Assembly (NCBI GenBank): GCA_902491515.1
Contig: CABUIC010000007.1
Span: 44,566-108,565 of the forward strand
Reading direction: 5' to 3'
DNA from: an uncultured Porphyromonadaceae bacterium
GTDB taxonomy: Bacteria > Bacteroidota > Bacteroidia > Bacteroidales > Muribaculaceae
Length of the DNA: 64,000 nucleotides
In this document: piece by piece, positions 44,135 to 52,672 of the stretch
Layout of the letters: each line of letters opens with the position of its first letter
Position numbering within the stretch: the stretch's first letter is position 1
The notes under the pieces: model-generated
Seen by the model: only the letters and a program-made list of their open reading frames with translations
What the model was told of the DNA's origin: nothing
The model's database searches: none
Made by a program: the position numbers and the translations under genes

Positions 44135-45454
44135 TCAGAATGTCACCTGAAGCATGGTCTGTATCCTGTTGTCGTGACGCGCGAGACCGTTCATGTCCAC
44201 CTTCCTGCCGTAGATATATTCGATTCCGGTGGCAAGCCAGGGCTTGATGTTCCACATCACGTTGGCAAGGGCATACTGTGCGTAGCGGTACTGTTCGCCC
44301 CAGGCTGTCGTGCCTCCGGCATAGCGCGGAGCGTAGTTGCGGAGATGGCTGTAGGTAGTCGTAGCGTAGACCGTAGGAGAGATATTGTACTGGAAGCCGA
44401 TGTATCCGCCCCAGGCCTTCACGGCGCGGAGCCGCCCCTCGGGACCGTCGGGAACCATGTCGAGCCCCCCTTCGTAGAGGTCCTGGAAGTAGCTCGTTAT
44501 TCCCTTGCCGTAGGCCGCCTGATAGTAGGCCGTCAGGAAAGGCGTAAGCGACGCGCTGCCGCTCATCTTAACGCCCCACCCCACGCAGTCGCGGTTCTTC
44601 GCCGCCGGTACGTCGCGGTACATCATGTTGCGCACGATGCCCGACAGACGCACCCAGCTTCCGCCCTTGTTCCAGGAGTACTGGACATAGGCCGGGAAGT
44701 CCGGCACACGCTGGCTCACCAGATAGATCCTGTCGTTCACCGTGGCCGAGGCCATAGGCAGCTCGGCGCCTATGCCCGCGCTCCAGTGGCTGTTGAAACT
44801 ATGCCGGTAGTCGATGACTCCGTTTGGTATCGCCGTAAGGGCCGACGGGCCCTCGTTGTCAATGCTCGGCGGTATGGCCGCCATATCCGAGAACAGACTG
44901 AAGTCGTAGCCTACCGTAAAGCCCATATACTTGATATAGGCGTAGTAGAGATTGAAACCGTAGTTGTTGCCGTTGCCCGTGAGATTGAAGTTGAAGTAGA
45001 CGCCAAGCTGATGCTTGCTCCCCGGAAGTGCCACGAAGTTCAGAAACAGCGAGCTCGTCGCGGCGGAGAATTGTACCAGCCCGCCGTCGCCCGGACGCTG
45101 CTGCATCGGAATCTCGGAAGTCGTGAAGTTATAGGCATTCGGGATAGGGTTTCCCCAGTCGTAGGAGAGCGTGCCCTTCAGCGTGCCGCCGATGCCGAGG
45201 TAGAATTTCCTGTCCTTGCCTTCGATGGCGAAGCGCGGTGCGCCCGGAACCCTGAATGTTTTTGGCGAGTTATCGACATAGATATTGTAGACGTTTACTG
45301 CGGTGGTGTTATTGTCCCCGTAGTTTCGGGCGTTTATGATAGTCACCTCATCGGAGCCCGGCATGGCAGGATGGGCCTGGCCGCGGACCGGAATTCCCGG
45401 CAGCGCAAGCGCCGGCACCGACAGTATGAGAAGCTTTCGGATTGCGTTTTTCAT
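44135..45454 (-). CDS. DcaP-like trimeric outer membrane porin
   Basis: This 439-residue outer membrane protein has a signal peptide (LLILSVPALALPGIPVRGQ) and then a barrel of about 400 residues. Alternating strands such as FYLGIGGTLKGTLSYDWGNP and GVYFNFNLTGNGNNYGFNLY lead to the C-terminal aromatic ending RIQTMLQVTF. The pattern FAIEGKDRKFYLGIGGTLKG matches DcaP-like porins, which let small acids diffuse across the outer membrane. It is the last gene of a four-gene minus-strand cluster with an MFS carrier, a GadC-like antiporter and a decarboxylase. Confidence 0.75.
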   Translation of the reverse strand: MKNAIRKLLILSVPALALPGIPVRGQAHPAMPGSDEVTIINARNYGDNNTTAVNVYNIYVDNSPKTFRVPGAPRFAIEGKDRKFYLGIGGTLKGTLSYDWGNPIPNAYNFTTSEIPMQQRPGDGGLVQFSAATSSLFLNFVALPGSKHQLGVYFNFNLTGNGNNYGFNLYYAYIKYMGFTVGYDFSLFSDMAAIPPSIDNEGPSALTAIPNGVIDYRHSFNSHWSAGIGAELPMASATVNDRIYLVSQRVPDFPAYVQYSWNKGGSWVRLSGIVRNMMYRDVPAAKNRDCVGWGVKMSGSASLTPFLTAYYQAAYGKGITSYFQDLYEGGLDMVPDGPEGRLRAVKAWGGYIGFQYNISPTVYATTTYSHLRNYAPRYAGGTTAWGEQYRYAQYALANVMWNIKPWLATGIEYIYGRKVDMNGLARHDNRIQTMLQVTF

Positions 45455-45515
45455 TAGTGGACAAGTTGTTTCGGGATGGTGAATGTTTTGTGGTTTGCGG
45501 TTTCTCCTTATGGAG

Positions 45516-46832
45516 TCAATAGTAGGAACGGGTGATTTGGAAGACGAACGATTTGCGGAAGACGAAGACTATCACCGTGAAAATCCCGAGGAGCACCGAA
45601 TTGAGGATGAACGGGAAGGTGTTCAGCTGATGATGGGGATCGAAAATGTCGCGGAAACCGTCGACAATGAAGGGTGTGGCGCTTATGGAGATATAGTTGG
45701 CCGCAAGGACTATGGCGAGCGCGAGCGTCGCCTTCGCCGGTTCGGTCACAATCTGCGTCGCCTTGTCGTAAATCAGAGGCTGGAAGACTCCGTAGCCGAA
45801 GCCGATCAGCACGGCGGACGTGCACATCGTCAGGAAGCTATGCCCAATGGCCATCAGAAGCACCCCGCCGCCCATCACTACGGTGCAGACAATCAAGGTG
45901 GACTGGCGGAATACCTTCAGCACATATGGAAGGATGAAGCCGGGAAGGAAAACCGCCAGGAAAAATATGGCCGTGACAGTTCCCACTTGCGATGCGTTCA
46001 TACCCTCCGACTGCATCAGGAAGGGTGTATAGTAGCTTACGATTACCGTTGCGTAGCACACGAAGAAGTAGACGGCGACCAGCGACCAGACCCTCGGCAT
46101 GATAAATCCGTCCCTCACTCGGGTAAGTCCCGGCTGAGGAGCAGGACGCGTCGCATGGACTGCCGACGCAGGCGCTCCGGCTACCGCTGCCTTCGCCGCG
46201 GTCCTGGCCGTGGGGTCGATGTCGCTTCGCGCCACCGTGGCCGATGGATAGAGGTCTTCTCTGGGTATGCCCCGGAGGAAAACCGAAAGCACCAGCGGTA
46301 TGGCAGGGATGAGATAGACGATGAAGGGCATGCGCCAGTTGCCGTGCCCCAGCCACCCCACGGCATACGTCGCGGCCACAAGAGCCATGTTCGAGATGCC
46401 CGACTTGATGCCGAGCTGAGTCATGCGGTACTTGCCCGTGAACGTGTCGGCGATGAGGCCCGCCGCAAGGGGTATCAGAAGGCCGCAGCCCATCCCGAGC
46501 AGGCAGCTCAGCACGATCAGGTCCACCATATTCCGGGCGAACAGATAGAGTATACCGCTCGCGAGATAAATGGCAAGACCGGTCACGACTATGCCTATCT
46601 TGCTTTTCGACAGCGACAGCCTCCCCGAAAGAAGCACAAAGGGGATGATGCAGAGGTTCGGCAGCACGGTCAGAAGCTGGATTTCCAGCTCGGAGGTCCC
46701 CGGAAAAATCTTGTCGAGATTTCCGAGCATAGGGGAGATGGCCAGCCCGGGCAGATTCACTGTCAGGGAGATGGACCATATCGCAATCAGCGTCATTAAG
46801 GGTATCGTGCCCTTGCCAGTATTGAATTTCAT
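45516..46832 (-). CDS. Major facilitator superfamily transporter
   Basis: This 438-residue protein has twelve predicted helices and typical MFS traits. These include FVLLSGRLSLSKSKIGIVVT between helices 2 and 3 (the GxLaDrxGrr-like loop) and a long central loop (about 190-225, rich in Ala, Pro and Arg). Symmetry between halves is visible. The substrate cannot be predicted. It lies 52 nt after the GadC-like gene and 61 nt before the porin on the same strand, and may import or export the cluster's amino acid or its product. Confidence 0.85.
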   Translation of the reverse strand: MKFNTGKGTIPLMTLIAIWSISLTVNLPGLAISPMLGNLDKIFPGTSELEIQLLTVLPNLCIIPFVLLSGRLSLSKSKIGIVVTGLAIYLASGILYLFARNMVDLIVLSCLLGMGCGLLIPLAAGLIADTFTGKYRMTQLGIKSGISNMALVAATYAVGWLGHGNWRMPFIVYLIPAIPLVLSVFLRGIPREDLYPSATVARSDIDPTARTAAKAAVAGAPASAVHATRPAPQPGLTRVRDGFIMPRVWSLVAVYFFVCYATVIVSYYTPFLMQSEGMNASQVGTVTAIFFLAVFLPGFILPYVLKVFRQSTLIVCTVVMGGGVLLMAIGHSFLTMCTSAVLIGFGYGVFQPLIYDKATQIVTEPAKATLALAIVLAANYISISATPFIVDGFRDIFDPHHQLNTFPFILNSVLLGIFTVIVFVFRKSFVFQITRSYY

Positions 46833-46884
46833 CGTTTCTTTGTGTGTTTTCGGGTCGGTTGTCGCTGTCGGAATAGTTTCCGGG

Positions 46885-48594
46885 TCAGCTCTTTATCGTT
46901 TCTTTGCTCTTTGCGAATACGGTGTTCGCCACAGTCTGCGGATTGTCCGTGCCGGTAAAGGCCTTCGCGGCCTCGGCGGCTATGCGTTCAGCGTCTGCCG
47001 GGGATGCGCCGTTTTCTTCAGCCAGAATGCGCGCGTCCGTGGAGGCTATGTCCGCGCCGGTCGGCGTGAAGTCGGAGCTCCACCTCGACACTTCCGAAGG
47101 CTTCCTGTTCTCTATCTGCCAGTCGAAGGGATAGAAATCAGCGTCAGGATTACGCCACGACGGCTTGCGTTTGGCAAAGACAATCAGAGGCAGGCAGAAG
47201 AACACCACGGCGCCGCACAGGATAATCAGCACATACACCACGGGGCTGCCGGTGTTAATCTGGGACGGCGGGAAGAAGCTCAGAATCATGGCTACCACAG
47301 CTCCGAGAACTCCCACGCCGCCGATAACCCACTCGCCGAACTTACCGCCGGGCACGCGGAAGCCGCGGGGCTTCTGCGGCTGCGTCCGGCGCAGACGGAA
47401 GAATGCGAAATAAATCATCAGCACGAGGATAAGGTAGATGACCGTCGCCATCTGCGACATCACCTGATAAGCCGATTCTACCGAAGGAAGCACTACAAGC
47501 ACCAGCGAAAGAAGGCTGACGAAAATGGCCTGTACGTAGAGGATGGACTTGTTCACCCCGTTGCGGTTCACTTTCTGGAGCGAACGCGGCAGATAGCCGC
47601 TCTCGCCCACGGCCACAAGACCCGTCGACGGGCCGGCGATAATCACGCTGACCTGACCGACTACGCCGAAGGTGATGAGAAGAGCCATCACATTACCCAG
47701 CCAGGGCACTCCGACAGCGGCCCAGAGGTCATTGTACGCTACAAGGAGCGACGCCAGAAGATTGATGTCCTTCGCCGGCACCACGAAGCCGATGGCAAGC
47801 GTGGCGAATATGAAAATCAGCACAATCACCGCCACTGCCAGGAACATGGCGCGCGGGAACTGCCGGGCCGGATTCTTCATGTTCTGCACATGGACGGCAT
47901 TCATTTCCATGCCGCCGTAAAAGAGGAAAATCGATGCCGCGAGCACTATCGTGCCTATCTTCGTGAAATCAGGGAAAAACGATTCATGAGTCAGCATGAT
48001 GGGCTTGCCCATGCACAGGTAGGCCACCCCCAGGATTATCAGTATCGCGCCCGGAACGATGGTGCCGAACAGGCCGCCCAGTGTACTCAGTATCTTCGAC
48101 GATTTCATACCCCTGAAGGCAATGAAATTGGTAATCCAGTACACCGCGAGCACCACTATCAGGGTATAGAGCTTGTTGGCCGACAGTCTCGCGTCGAATG
48201 ATTCAGGCCAGAATATGTAAGCCAGGGAAACCGCCGCGAACATCAGCACCGCCGGGAACCATATCACCAGCGTCTGCCATTCGAGATACATCGCGGACCA
48301 TCCCCAGCGCGGACCGAAGGCCTCGGAAACCCAGCGGTAGAGACCGCCCGAATGGGTGTAGGTCGACGCAAGTTCCGCGCAGACCAGCGAGAACGGAACC
48401 AGGAAGAATATCGCTGCGAACAGATAGTAGAAAATCGACTGGATGCCGAATTCAGCCTGCGAGGGCAGCCCTCGGAGGCTCACCACTGTCGTGATGATCA
48501 TTATAGTCATCGCTCCCGTCGAGATCAAAGCCCTGGCAGGCTTCGCTCCCTTTGTCCCGGAAGCGCTTGCTTGGTTTGTGTTTGGAGTTGACAT
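46885..48594 (-). CDS. GadC-like amino-acid/amine antiporter (APC family)
   Basis: This 569-residue APC permease has twelve helices and GadC-type motifs. These are RGLPSQAEFGIQSIFYYLF, the substrate-proximal FFLVPFSLVCAELASTYTHS with GGLYRWV, LFYGGMEMNAVHVQNMKNPA and GESGYLPRSLQKVNRNGV. GadC swaps glutamate for its decarboxylation product. Here the C-terminal 80 residues (after KRKPSWRNPDADFYPFDWQI) form a soluble tail in the position of the GadC C-plug, but longer. The gene directly follows a decarboxylase gene, supporting a decarboxylation-antiport pair. Exact substrates are unknown. Confidence 0.82.
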   Translation of the reverse strand: MSTPNTNQASASGTKGAKPARALISTGAMTIMIITTVVSLRGLPSQAEFGIQSIFYYLFAAIFFLVPFSLVCAELASTYTHSGGLYRWVSEAFGPRWGWSAMYLEWQTLVIWFPAVLMFAAVSLAYIFWPESFDARLSANKLYTLIVVLAVYWITNFIAFRGMKSSKILSTLGGLFGTIVPGAILIILGVAYLCMGKPIMLTHESFFPDFTKIGTIVLAASIFLFYGGMEMNAVHVQNMKNPARQFPRAMFLAVAVIVLIFIFATLAIGFVVPAKDINLLASLLVAYNDLWAAVGVPWLGNVMALLITFGVVGQVSVIIAGPSTGLVAVGESGYLPRSLQKVNRNGVNKSILYVQAIFVSLLSLVLVVLPSVESAYQVMSQMATVIYLILVLMIYFAFFRLRRTQPQKPRGFRVPGGKFGEWVIGGVGVLGAVVAMILSFFPPSQINTGSPVVYVLIILCGAVVFFCLPLIVFAKRKPSWRNPDADFYPFDWQIENRKPSEVSRWSSDFTPTGADIASTDARILAEENGASPADAERIAAEAAKAFTGTDNPQTVANTVFAKSKETIKS

Positions 48595-48630
48595 ATTTTT
48601 CGGAAAAGATTAGCTGTGAAACGTTCTTAT

Positions 48631-48670
48631 AAAAATCAGACGGAGACCGACGGTGATGTCGGCCTCCGTC
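48631..48670 (-). terminator. Terminator or attenuator between decarboxylase and antiporter genes
   Basis: A 13-bp stem (48639-48651 with 48658-48670) is followed on the minus strand by TGATTTTTAT. It lies 48 nt past the decarboxylase stop and could reduce expression of the downstream transporters relative to the enzyme. Confidence 0.7.
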
Positions 48671-48717
48671 GCATCATGGCCGGGGGACTCCGGTCCATGA
48701 AGAGGTATTGTCCGATT

Positions 48718-49863
48718 TTAAAGTTCTACCACAGGGTACACTTCGCCGATCTTTGTGCCGACTTTGTAGTGCGTCCCCTTGTGGGCGGACATGGATACGT
48801 TCATATTTGCGGAGAAGAGGTAGACGATGTCCGAGCCGCCGAACTGGAAGTAGGAGATTTCGTCGCCCTTCTTCAGAGCCATGCCCTCTTCGGCCGTTAC
48901 GACAACCGACGATACCTGAGGCATTGCGATAGGCAGGATAGCTACATAGCCGTACTTCGTCTCGAGAACGATGAGGCCGCGGGTCTGCATGAACTCATAA
49001 CCGGCCTGGTCGGGAGCGGTGGCGCGCCATGCCTCAACCTGATGTGTGGCGGGGTCTTCCTTGGCGGGAACGGCCACCAGGTCCACATAGCATGCGCCCT
49101 GGATTACACGGGCCTCACGGACGATACCCGAGAGAGGCGCGTGCTGACGGTGGTAGTCCGTCCAGCTCAGGAACGAGTGGCACCACATGCCGCCTTTGAA
49201 CTTGTCCTTGTAGGGGCTGCCTTCGAGAAGCTCGTCGATGCTCCAGTCCAGACCCTTGATGCGCACGTGGGTGTCGGGGCGGATTTCCCACTGGCCGCCG
49301 AAGCATGCGTCGGCGGGGTGAACGATGATACGGTCATCGTCGATGGCTGCGATAGGACGGTAGCCGGGTTTCACGTGGCGAGCGAACATCTGGTTGAAGG
49401 TCTTCCAGCCGCCGCGCGGCTCCAGATATTCGTCCATGTTGTAGACGGCGCAGTCATAGAACGACTTCACGCTGTCGTCGGTGATGGATTCCGGGCTGTC
49501 CAGCCAGTCGCCGATGCCGTAGCAGTAGTCGACCATCCACTTCGAGAGAGGAGAGAGCTCGGGAGCGGGATCTGCGGGAGCGCAGGGAGTCTGGAGCGAC
49601 TTCACCGGTTCCTGATCAAGAAGAAAGAAGGAACGGAAAAGGTGCTCGTAAACATGGGTGCCTTCCTTGTTTTCTGCGGGAACCCAGTGCATGTAAGCCT
49701 CGAGGTAGTCGAGATAGTCTTCGATGGAGGCGATGTCCGAGAGTCCGGGAATCTTGTACGATACCACCTTCGCGATGGCCTGGTTGAACTTGTCTTCCCA
49801 GTTGTTTTCCTTGATTAGGTCGGCAAGTTCCTGCACAACGGGAGAATACTTTTTGTCTGCCAT
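48718..49863 (-). CDS. PSD-family pyruvoyl decarboxylase, PsiD-like (amino-acid decarboxylase candidate)
   Basis: This 381-residue protein has two parts. The N-terminal 180 residues match the PSDC domain that precedes the catalytic part in PsiD-type L-tryptophan decarboxylases (WVPAENKEGTHVYEHLFRSF, GGWKTFNQMFARHVKPGYRP). The C-terminal part is the phosphatidylserine-decarboxylase fold with DYHRQHAPLSGIVREARVIQ. The self-cleavage site is FQFGGSDIV, where Ser344 would become the pyruvoyl group. Canonical membrane-lipid Psd proteins lack the N-terminal domain. Next to a GadC-like antiporter, an amino-acid substrate is more likely than phosphatidylserine, but this is inference. No membrane segment is present. 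Confidence 0.75.
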   Translation of the reverse strand: MADKKYSPVVQELADLIKENNWEDKFNQAIAKVVSYKIPGLSDIASIEDYLDYLEAYMHWVPAENKEGTHVYEHLFRSFFLLDQEPVKSLQTPCAPADPAPELSPLSKWMVDYCYGIGDWLDSPESITDDSVKSFYDCAVYNMDEYLEPRGGWKTFNQMFARHVKPGYRPIAAIDDDRIIVHPADACFGGQWEIRPDTHVRIKGLDWSIDELLEGSPYKDKFKGGMWCHSFLSWTDYHRQHAPLSGIVREARVIQGACYVDLVAVPAKEDPATHQVEAWRATAPDQAGYEFMQTRGLIVLETKYGYVAILPIAMPQVSSVVVTAEEGMALKKGDEISYFQFGGSDIVYLFSANMNVSMSAHKGTHYKVGTKIGEVYPVVEL

Positions 49864-50161
49864 GATTTTGTGTGTTTTATGTGTGTTTTGTTATGTATTA
49901 AACCCATCGGTCAGGCTTGAGAACGGCTTTCATTCCGCGACCATAGTTTCCAGGTTTGTTTTCGCTTTGTATGAAATTTAAACACCGCTCGCTTAAAATA
50001 GTTTTTGCGTCCCCCGTAAAAGTGAGTTTATGCGAATGTTTTTAATCGGCCCGGCACACCCCGGCCCCTCATCCTTGCCCCCTTCGACTCTTTTTAAACA
50101 TTGATTTACTGCACATTGACTCACACTTCTACACGCCATCCGGAAAAATCAAACAGAAAAA
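49864..50161. other. Intergenic region upstream of the decarboxylase
   Basis: No gene is visible between the decarboxylase start and the tRNA-Lys promoter. The part next to the decarboxylase is T/G-rich on the plus strand, which makes an A/C-rich mRNA leader on the minus strand. No consensus TAnnTTTG promoter was found for the minus-strand operon. Confidence 0.5.
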
Positions 50162-50193
50162 TTTGGATAGTTCAAAAAAAAACGCTAACTTTG
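50162..50193 (+). promoter_or_regulatory. Promoter of tRNA-Lys
   Basis: TTTG at 50162-50165 and TAACTTTG at 50186-50193 are separated by 20 nt, a full consensus match. The mature tRNA begins 30 nt later. Confidence 0.85.
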
Positions 50194-50222
50194 CATCGCT
50201 TTTCGTAAGAATAGTCCTCGGA

Positions 50223-50295
50223 GAATCGTTAGCTCAGCTGGTAGAGCACAACACTTTTAATGTTGGGGTCCTGGGTTCGAGCCCCAGACGGTTCA
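50223..50295 (+). tRNA. tRNA-Lys (anticodon TTT)
   Basis: A 73-nt cloverleaf has acceptor GAATCGT/ACGGTTC, D arm GCTC/GAGC, anticodon stem CAACA/TGTTG with loop CTTTTAA (anticodon at 50256-50258), and T arm CTGGG TTCGAGC CCCAG. A73 is present and CCA is not encoded. The AT-rich island begins right after it, as is common for tRNA-linked insertions. Confidence 0.96.
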
Positions 50296-50796
50296 CTAAA
50301 GGGTCATCACCTAAACATGGTGGTGACTCTTTTTGTGTCGCGTTGATTATGATTGCAAAGATACGATATTTATAATTATTTTCTATGGAATCTTTCTTGA
50401 TTGTTAGACAGATTTCATTAACCTTATAAACAATGTCGCAGTTAATCAAAGGCGCATTTTATCCTATTTTGAAAACTGAATTAATGCAAATATATCTTTT
50501 ATGTCTGCCAATATTACAGAATTTGGATAAACTGCATTGAAAATATATCCTGTCGTGACTGAACAGTATCGAAAAGAGTGTTAAATTGTTAATTTATTTA
50601 ACAGCAATGGCGTAAAAATTCAAATTTGCAATTAGTGTAGAGTTAAATATTCTTAACGCCTACCATGCTCATAATTAACTATATGAGAAATTTTTCAAAC
50701 TAAAAAGGAGACCTTTATGTTCGTATTTTAACAAAAATATACAAATGCCAAAAAACTCAATCGTATTATATATATATACACTAATTTTTTTGAACT
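50296..50796. other. AT-rich intergenic region after tRNA-Lys
   Basis: This 501-nt stretch is far more AT-rich than the surrounding chromosome. It holds the first copy of a long direct repeat (50432-50544), a 7-bp inverted repeat GTTAAAT/ATTTAAC (50580-50602) and a four-codon ORF with a strong Shine-Dalgarno sequence (50705-50731). A short TATATATA run (50766-50778) lies just before the next gene. No longer coding frame was found. Confidence 0.6.
50432..50544 (+). repeat. Direct repeat copy 1 flanking the SLOG-sigma/nuclease pair
   Basis: About 113 bp aligns with 52659-52774. The first 22 bases are identical, and the rest shows scattered substitutions and small gaps. The copies lie in the same orientation about 2.2 kb apart and bracket the two island genes. 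Confidence 0.8.
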
Positions 50797-51507
50797 ATGA
50801 AAATAGCAATTTTAGGTACGCTCAAGCTGACGACTAACTACCGGGATTGGTACACTTGCTTTCATCGGCAACTTTGCAAAGTACCCATCTCCGAAATCCT
50901 TATTACTGGGGGTAATACGGTATTGAATCGGTATGCGAAGCATTATGCCAAATCCATGGCAATACCCATCAAGGAATACCACATTGATGAAAGTTCCGAC
51001 TACAAAAGCGCAAAGTTAATTCGGAATGAAAGGATTATCCGTGACGCTGACCTGGTCGTTGCTTGTGTAGATGAATATCCGCTTGTGTATAACTGCGAAG
51101 TTGACAAAGCCTCTGTTAGCAACAACAGAGCGATTGTCATAAATGTTAGCAACTATATACATCAATCTAAACTTATAAACGATATGAAAGAAATGCAAGA
51201 AGTAACACGCGAAGAACTCATCACGCTGGAAGATGAATTGGCTCTAATCAAGCAGATACGGCAATCATCCGATGACTGCGAGGCGGCAAAAGAAAAACTA
51301 CTTCTCGTCAATCGCCGATTTGTCCGTACGATTGCGAAGAGATATGCTAACGAAAAATATCCGGTTGAAGAACTTATCATTGAAGGCAATAAAGGGCTAC
51401 TCCATGCCGTTGAAAGATATGACGAAACTAAAGGCTATAAATTCATCAGCTATGCGGTGTATTGGATAAAGGAATCAATCAAACAATATATCAATAATAA
51501 AAAATAA
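50797..51507 (+). CDS. SLOG (DUF2493-like) domain fused to sigma-70 region 2
   Basis: This 236-residue protein joins two domains not normally found together. Residues 1-120 resemble the YspA/DUF2493 branch of the SLOG superfamily (MKIAILGTLKLTTNYRDWY, EILITGGNTVLNRYAKHYAK, KLIRNERIIRDADLVVACVD), which bind nucleotides or nucleotide-derived signals. Residues about 130-232 match sigma-70 region 1.2-2 (LLLVNRRFVRTIAKRYANEK, EELIIEGNKGLLHAVERYDE, YKFISYAVYWIKESIKQYI). The protein ends there, so regions 3 and 4 are absent. Its composition is AT-rich, unlike neighbours, which suggests transfer. The nuclease-like gene starts 6 nt later. Domain assignments are by eye. Confidence 0.75.
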   Translation: MKIAILGTLKLTTNYRDWYTCFHRQLCKVPISEILITGGNTVLNRYAKHYAKSMAIPIKEYHIDESSDYKSAKLIRNERIIRDADLVVACVDEYPLVYNCEVDKASVSNNRAIVINVSNYIHQSKLINDMKEMQEVTREELITLEDELALIKQIRQSSDDCEAAKEKLLLVNRRFVRTIAKRYANEKYPVEELIIEGNKGLLHAVERYDETKGYKFISYAVYWIKESIKQYINNKK

Positions 51508-51513
51508 ATAGAA

Positions 51514-52473
51514 ATGGATACTCACAAGTTTTATAAGGAGAAAGTGGAATCTTCACTTTCCAAAGCAATCGGTCGTAATATAGAGGCTGGAATATGGAAA
51601 TATACACGCAAAGATGTGTTTGGAAATAAAGAAACCAAGATAATACCAAAAGGCCACATCTTGCCATTAGAAGACTCGTGTAAATCTGCTGCAGAAAAGC
51701 GTGCCGAAGCAATAGAAAAATACCTTGGACTTAAAGTTGCTGAATTTTTAGGACCCAAATTGAAGGGGCTGCATCAGTATTCTCACCATCTCAATTCGTC
51801 GCAGACATTGTGCATTCAGTTTTTTTCTGCATTAATCGAAGGCAATTATCCACACTTTACAGCGAAGCAAGAATTGGTTGATCTACTAAAATCAATTGAC
51901 ATTACAATCCATACAGGCGCAGAGTGTAAATTTGAATACCAAGAGAAGGATAAGGAAGAATATAAGTTTAAGGTTCATAATCAGTATGGAAAAGAAGTAA
52001 TAGAATACGAGGGAACCTCATTTGATTTTCACATCAAAGACAATGATATAGAAGTCTTTTTTGAGATAAAGTTTACTGAGGACGGCTTTGGAAAGGCGTG
52101 TAAAGACAAAAAGCATCCTGAGAACATGGAACGCCACAAAGAAAAAGCAGAGCAATATAAAAAATTGCTTCTAAATATTCCGAAGCAAATTTTATCACTA
52201 AAGCAAGAGCCGTCAGTCGATGAAATTCTAATCAATTATCAACTATTCCGCAACCTCATTCGTGTAGGTGAAAATAAGTACGTTGTGTTTATAACAGATA
52301 AAAAGAATACCTCTACGGAAGCAGAAAAGGATAATTTTCAAAAGAAATATGAGGAGTCAAATAATGTAAAATTTGTAACGTGGCAAAACATTCTCAAATT
52401 TGCAATATCCCATTTCCCACATAAATTGCCTTTCCAATTTGAGTGTTTCAAATTACCCCAAGAACATGAATAG
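51514..52473 (+). CDS. PD-(D/E)XK nuclease-like protein (PGN_0703-like restriction enzyme candidate)
   Basis: This 319-residue protein has the likely nuclease core TSFDFHIKDNDIEVFFEIKF. Asp171 and Glu184-x-Lys186 fit the D-(E/D)xK pattern on adjacent beta strands. The N-terminal region (KAIGRNIEAGIWKYTRKDVF) and the later ENKYVVFITDKKN resemble the PGN_0703-type putative restriction endonucleases of Bacteroidales. No methyltransferase gene accompanies it. It is tightly coupled (6 nt) to the SLOG-sigma gene and equally AT-rich. DNA cleavage is predicted from the motif only, and target and trigger are unknown. Confidence 0.65.
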   Translation: MDTHKFYKEKVESSLSKAIGRNIEAGIWKYTRKDVFGNKETKIIPKGHILPLEDSCKSAAEKRAEAIEKYLGLKVAEFLGPKLKGLHQYSHHLNSSQTLCIQFFSALIEGNYPHFTAKQELVDLLKSIDITIHTGAECKFEYQEKDKEEYKFKVHNQYGKEVIEYEGTSFDFHIKDNDIEVFFEIKFTEDGFGKACKDKKHPENMERHKEKAEQYKKLLLNIPKQILSLKQEPSVDEILINYQLFRNLIRVGENKYVVFITDKKNTSTEAEKDNFQKKYEESNNVKFVTWQNILKFAISHFPHKLPFQFECFKLPQEHE

Positions 52474-52636
52474 AGAACGCTTCTCTACAAGGATACTTTT
52501 CGCAGACGAAATACAATGTATCAAAAACACCTTCGCCATCGGTGCTGTGTTCGAGGAGGTGTTCCAAGCCAATTTCCTTCATGAAAAGGTTAGAGAATTC
52601 TATCGAGTGGCAAACGCTACGTCTGTGAAAAGTTAA
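52466..52636 (+). CDS. Possible small ORF after the nuclease gene
   Basis: A 56-codon frame starts at ATG 52466, overlapping the end of the nuclease gene by 8 nt, and ends at 52636. It encodes MNRERFSTRILFADEIQCIK followed by NTFAIGAVFEEVFQANFLHE. It was not recognised. An equally long open frame exists on the opposite strand, so it may be a remnant of another gene rather than a product. Confidence 0.25.
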   Translation: MNRERFSTRILFADEIQCIKNTFAIGAVFEEVFQANFLHEKVREFYRVANATSVKS

Positions 52637-52672
52637 CTGCAACATTCACCTCGCAGGGAATGTCGCAGTTAA
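52633..52672. other. Hairpin overlapping the start of direct repeat copy 2
   Basis: TTAACTGCAACATT (52633-52646) and AATGTCGCAGTTAA (52659-52672) are inverted repeats with one mismatch around a 12-nt loop. The right arm is the first 14 nt of the direct repeat. It might act as a terminator without a T run or as a recombination site. Confidence 0.6.

Noticed and set aside
46570..48201. A 543-codon open frame on the plus strand
   Set aside because: It is antisense to the MFS and GadC-like genes and has a biased His/Arg composition typical of shadow frames.
48718..49863. Canonical membrane-lipid phosphatidylserine decarboxylase
   Set aside because: The N-terminal PSDC domain, lack of a membrane segment and the neighbouring GadC-like antiporter make an amino-acid substrate more likely, although lipid activity cannot be excluded.
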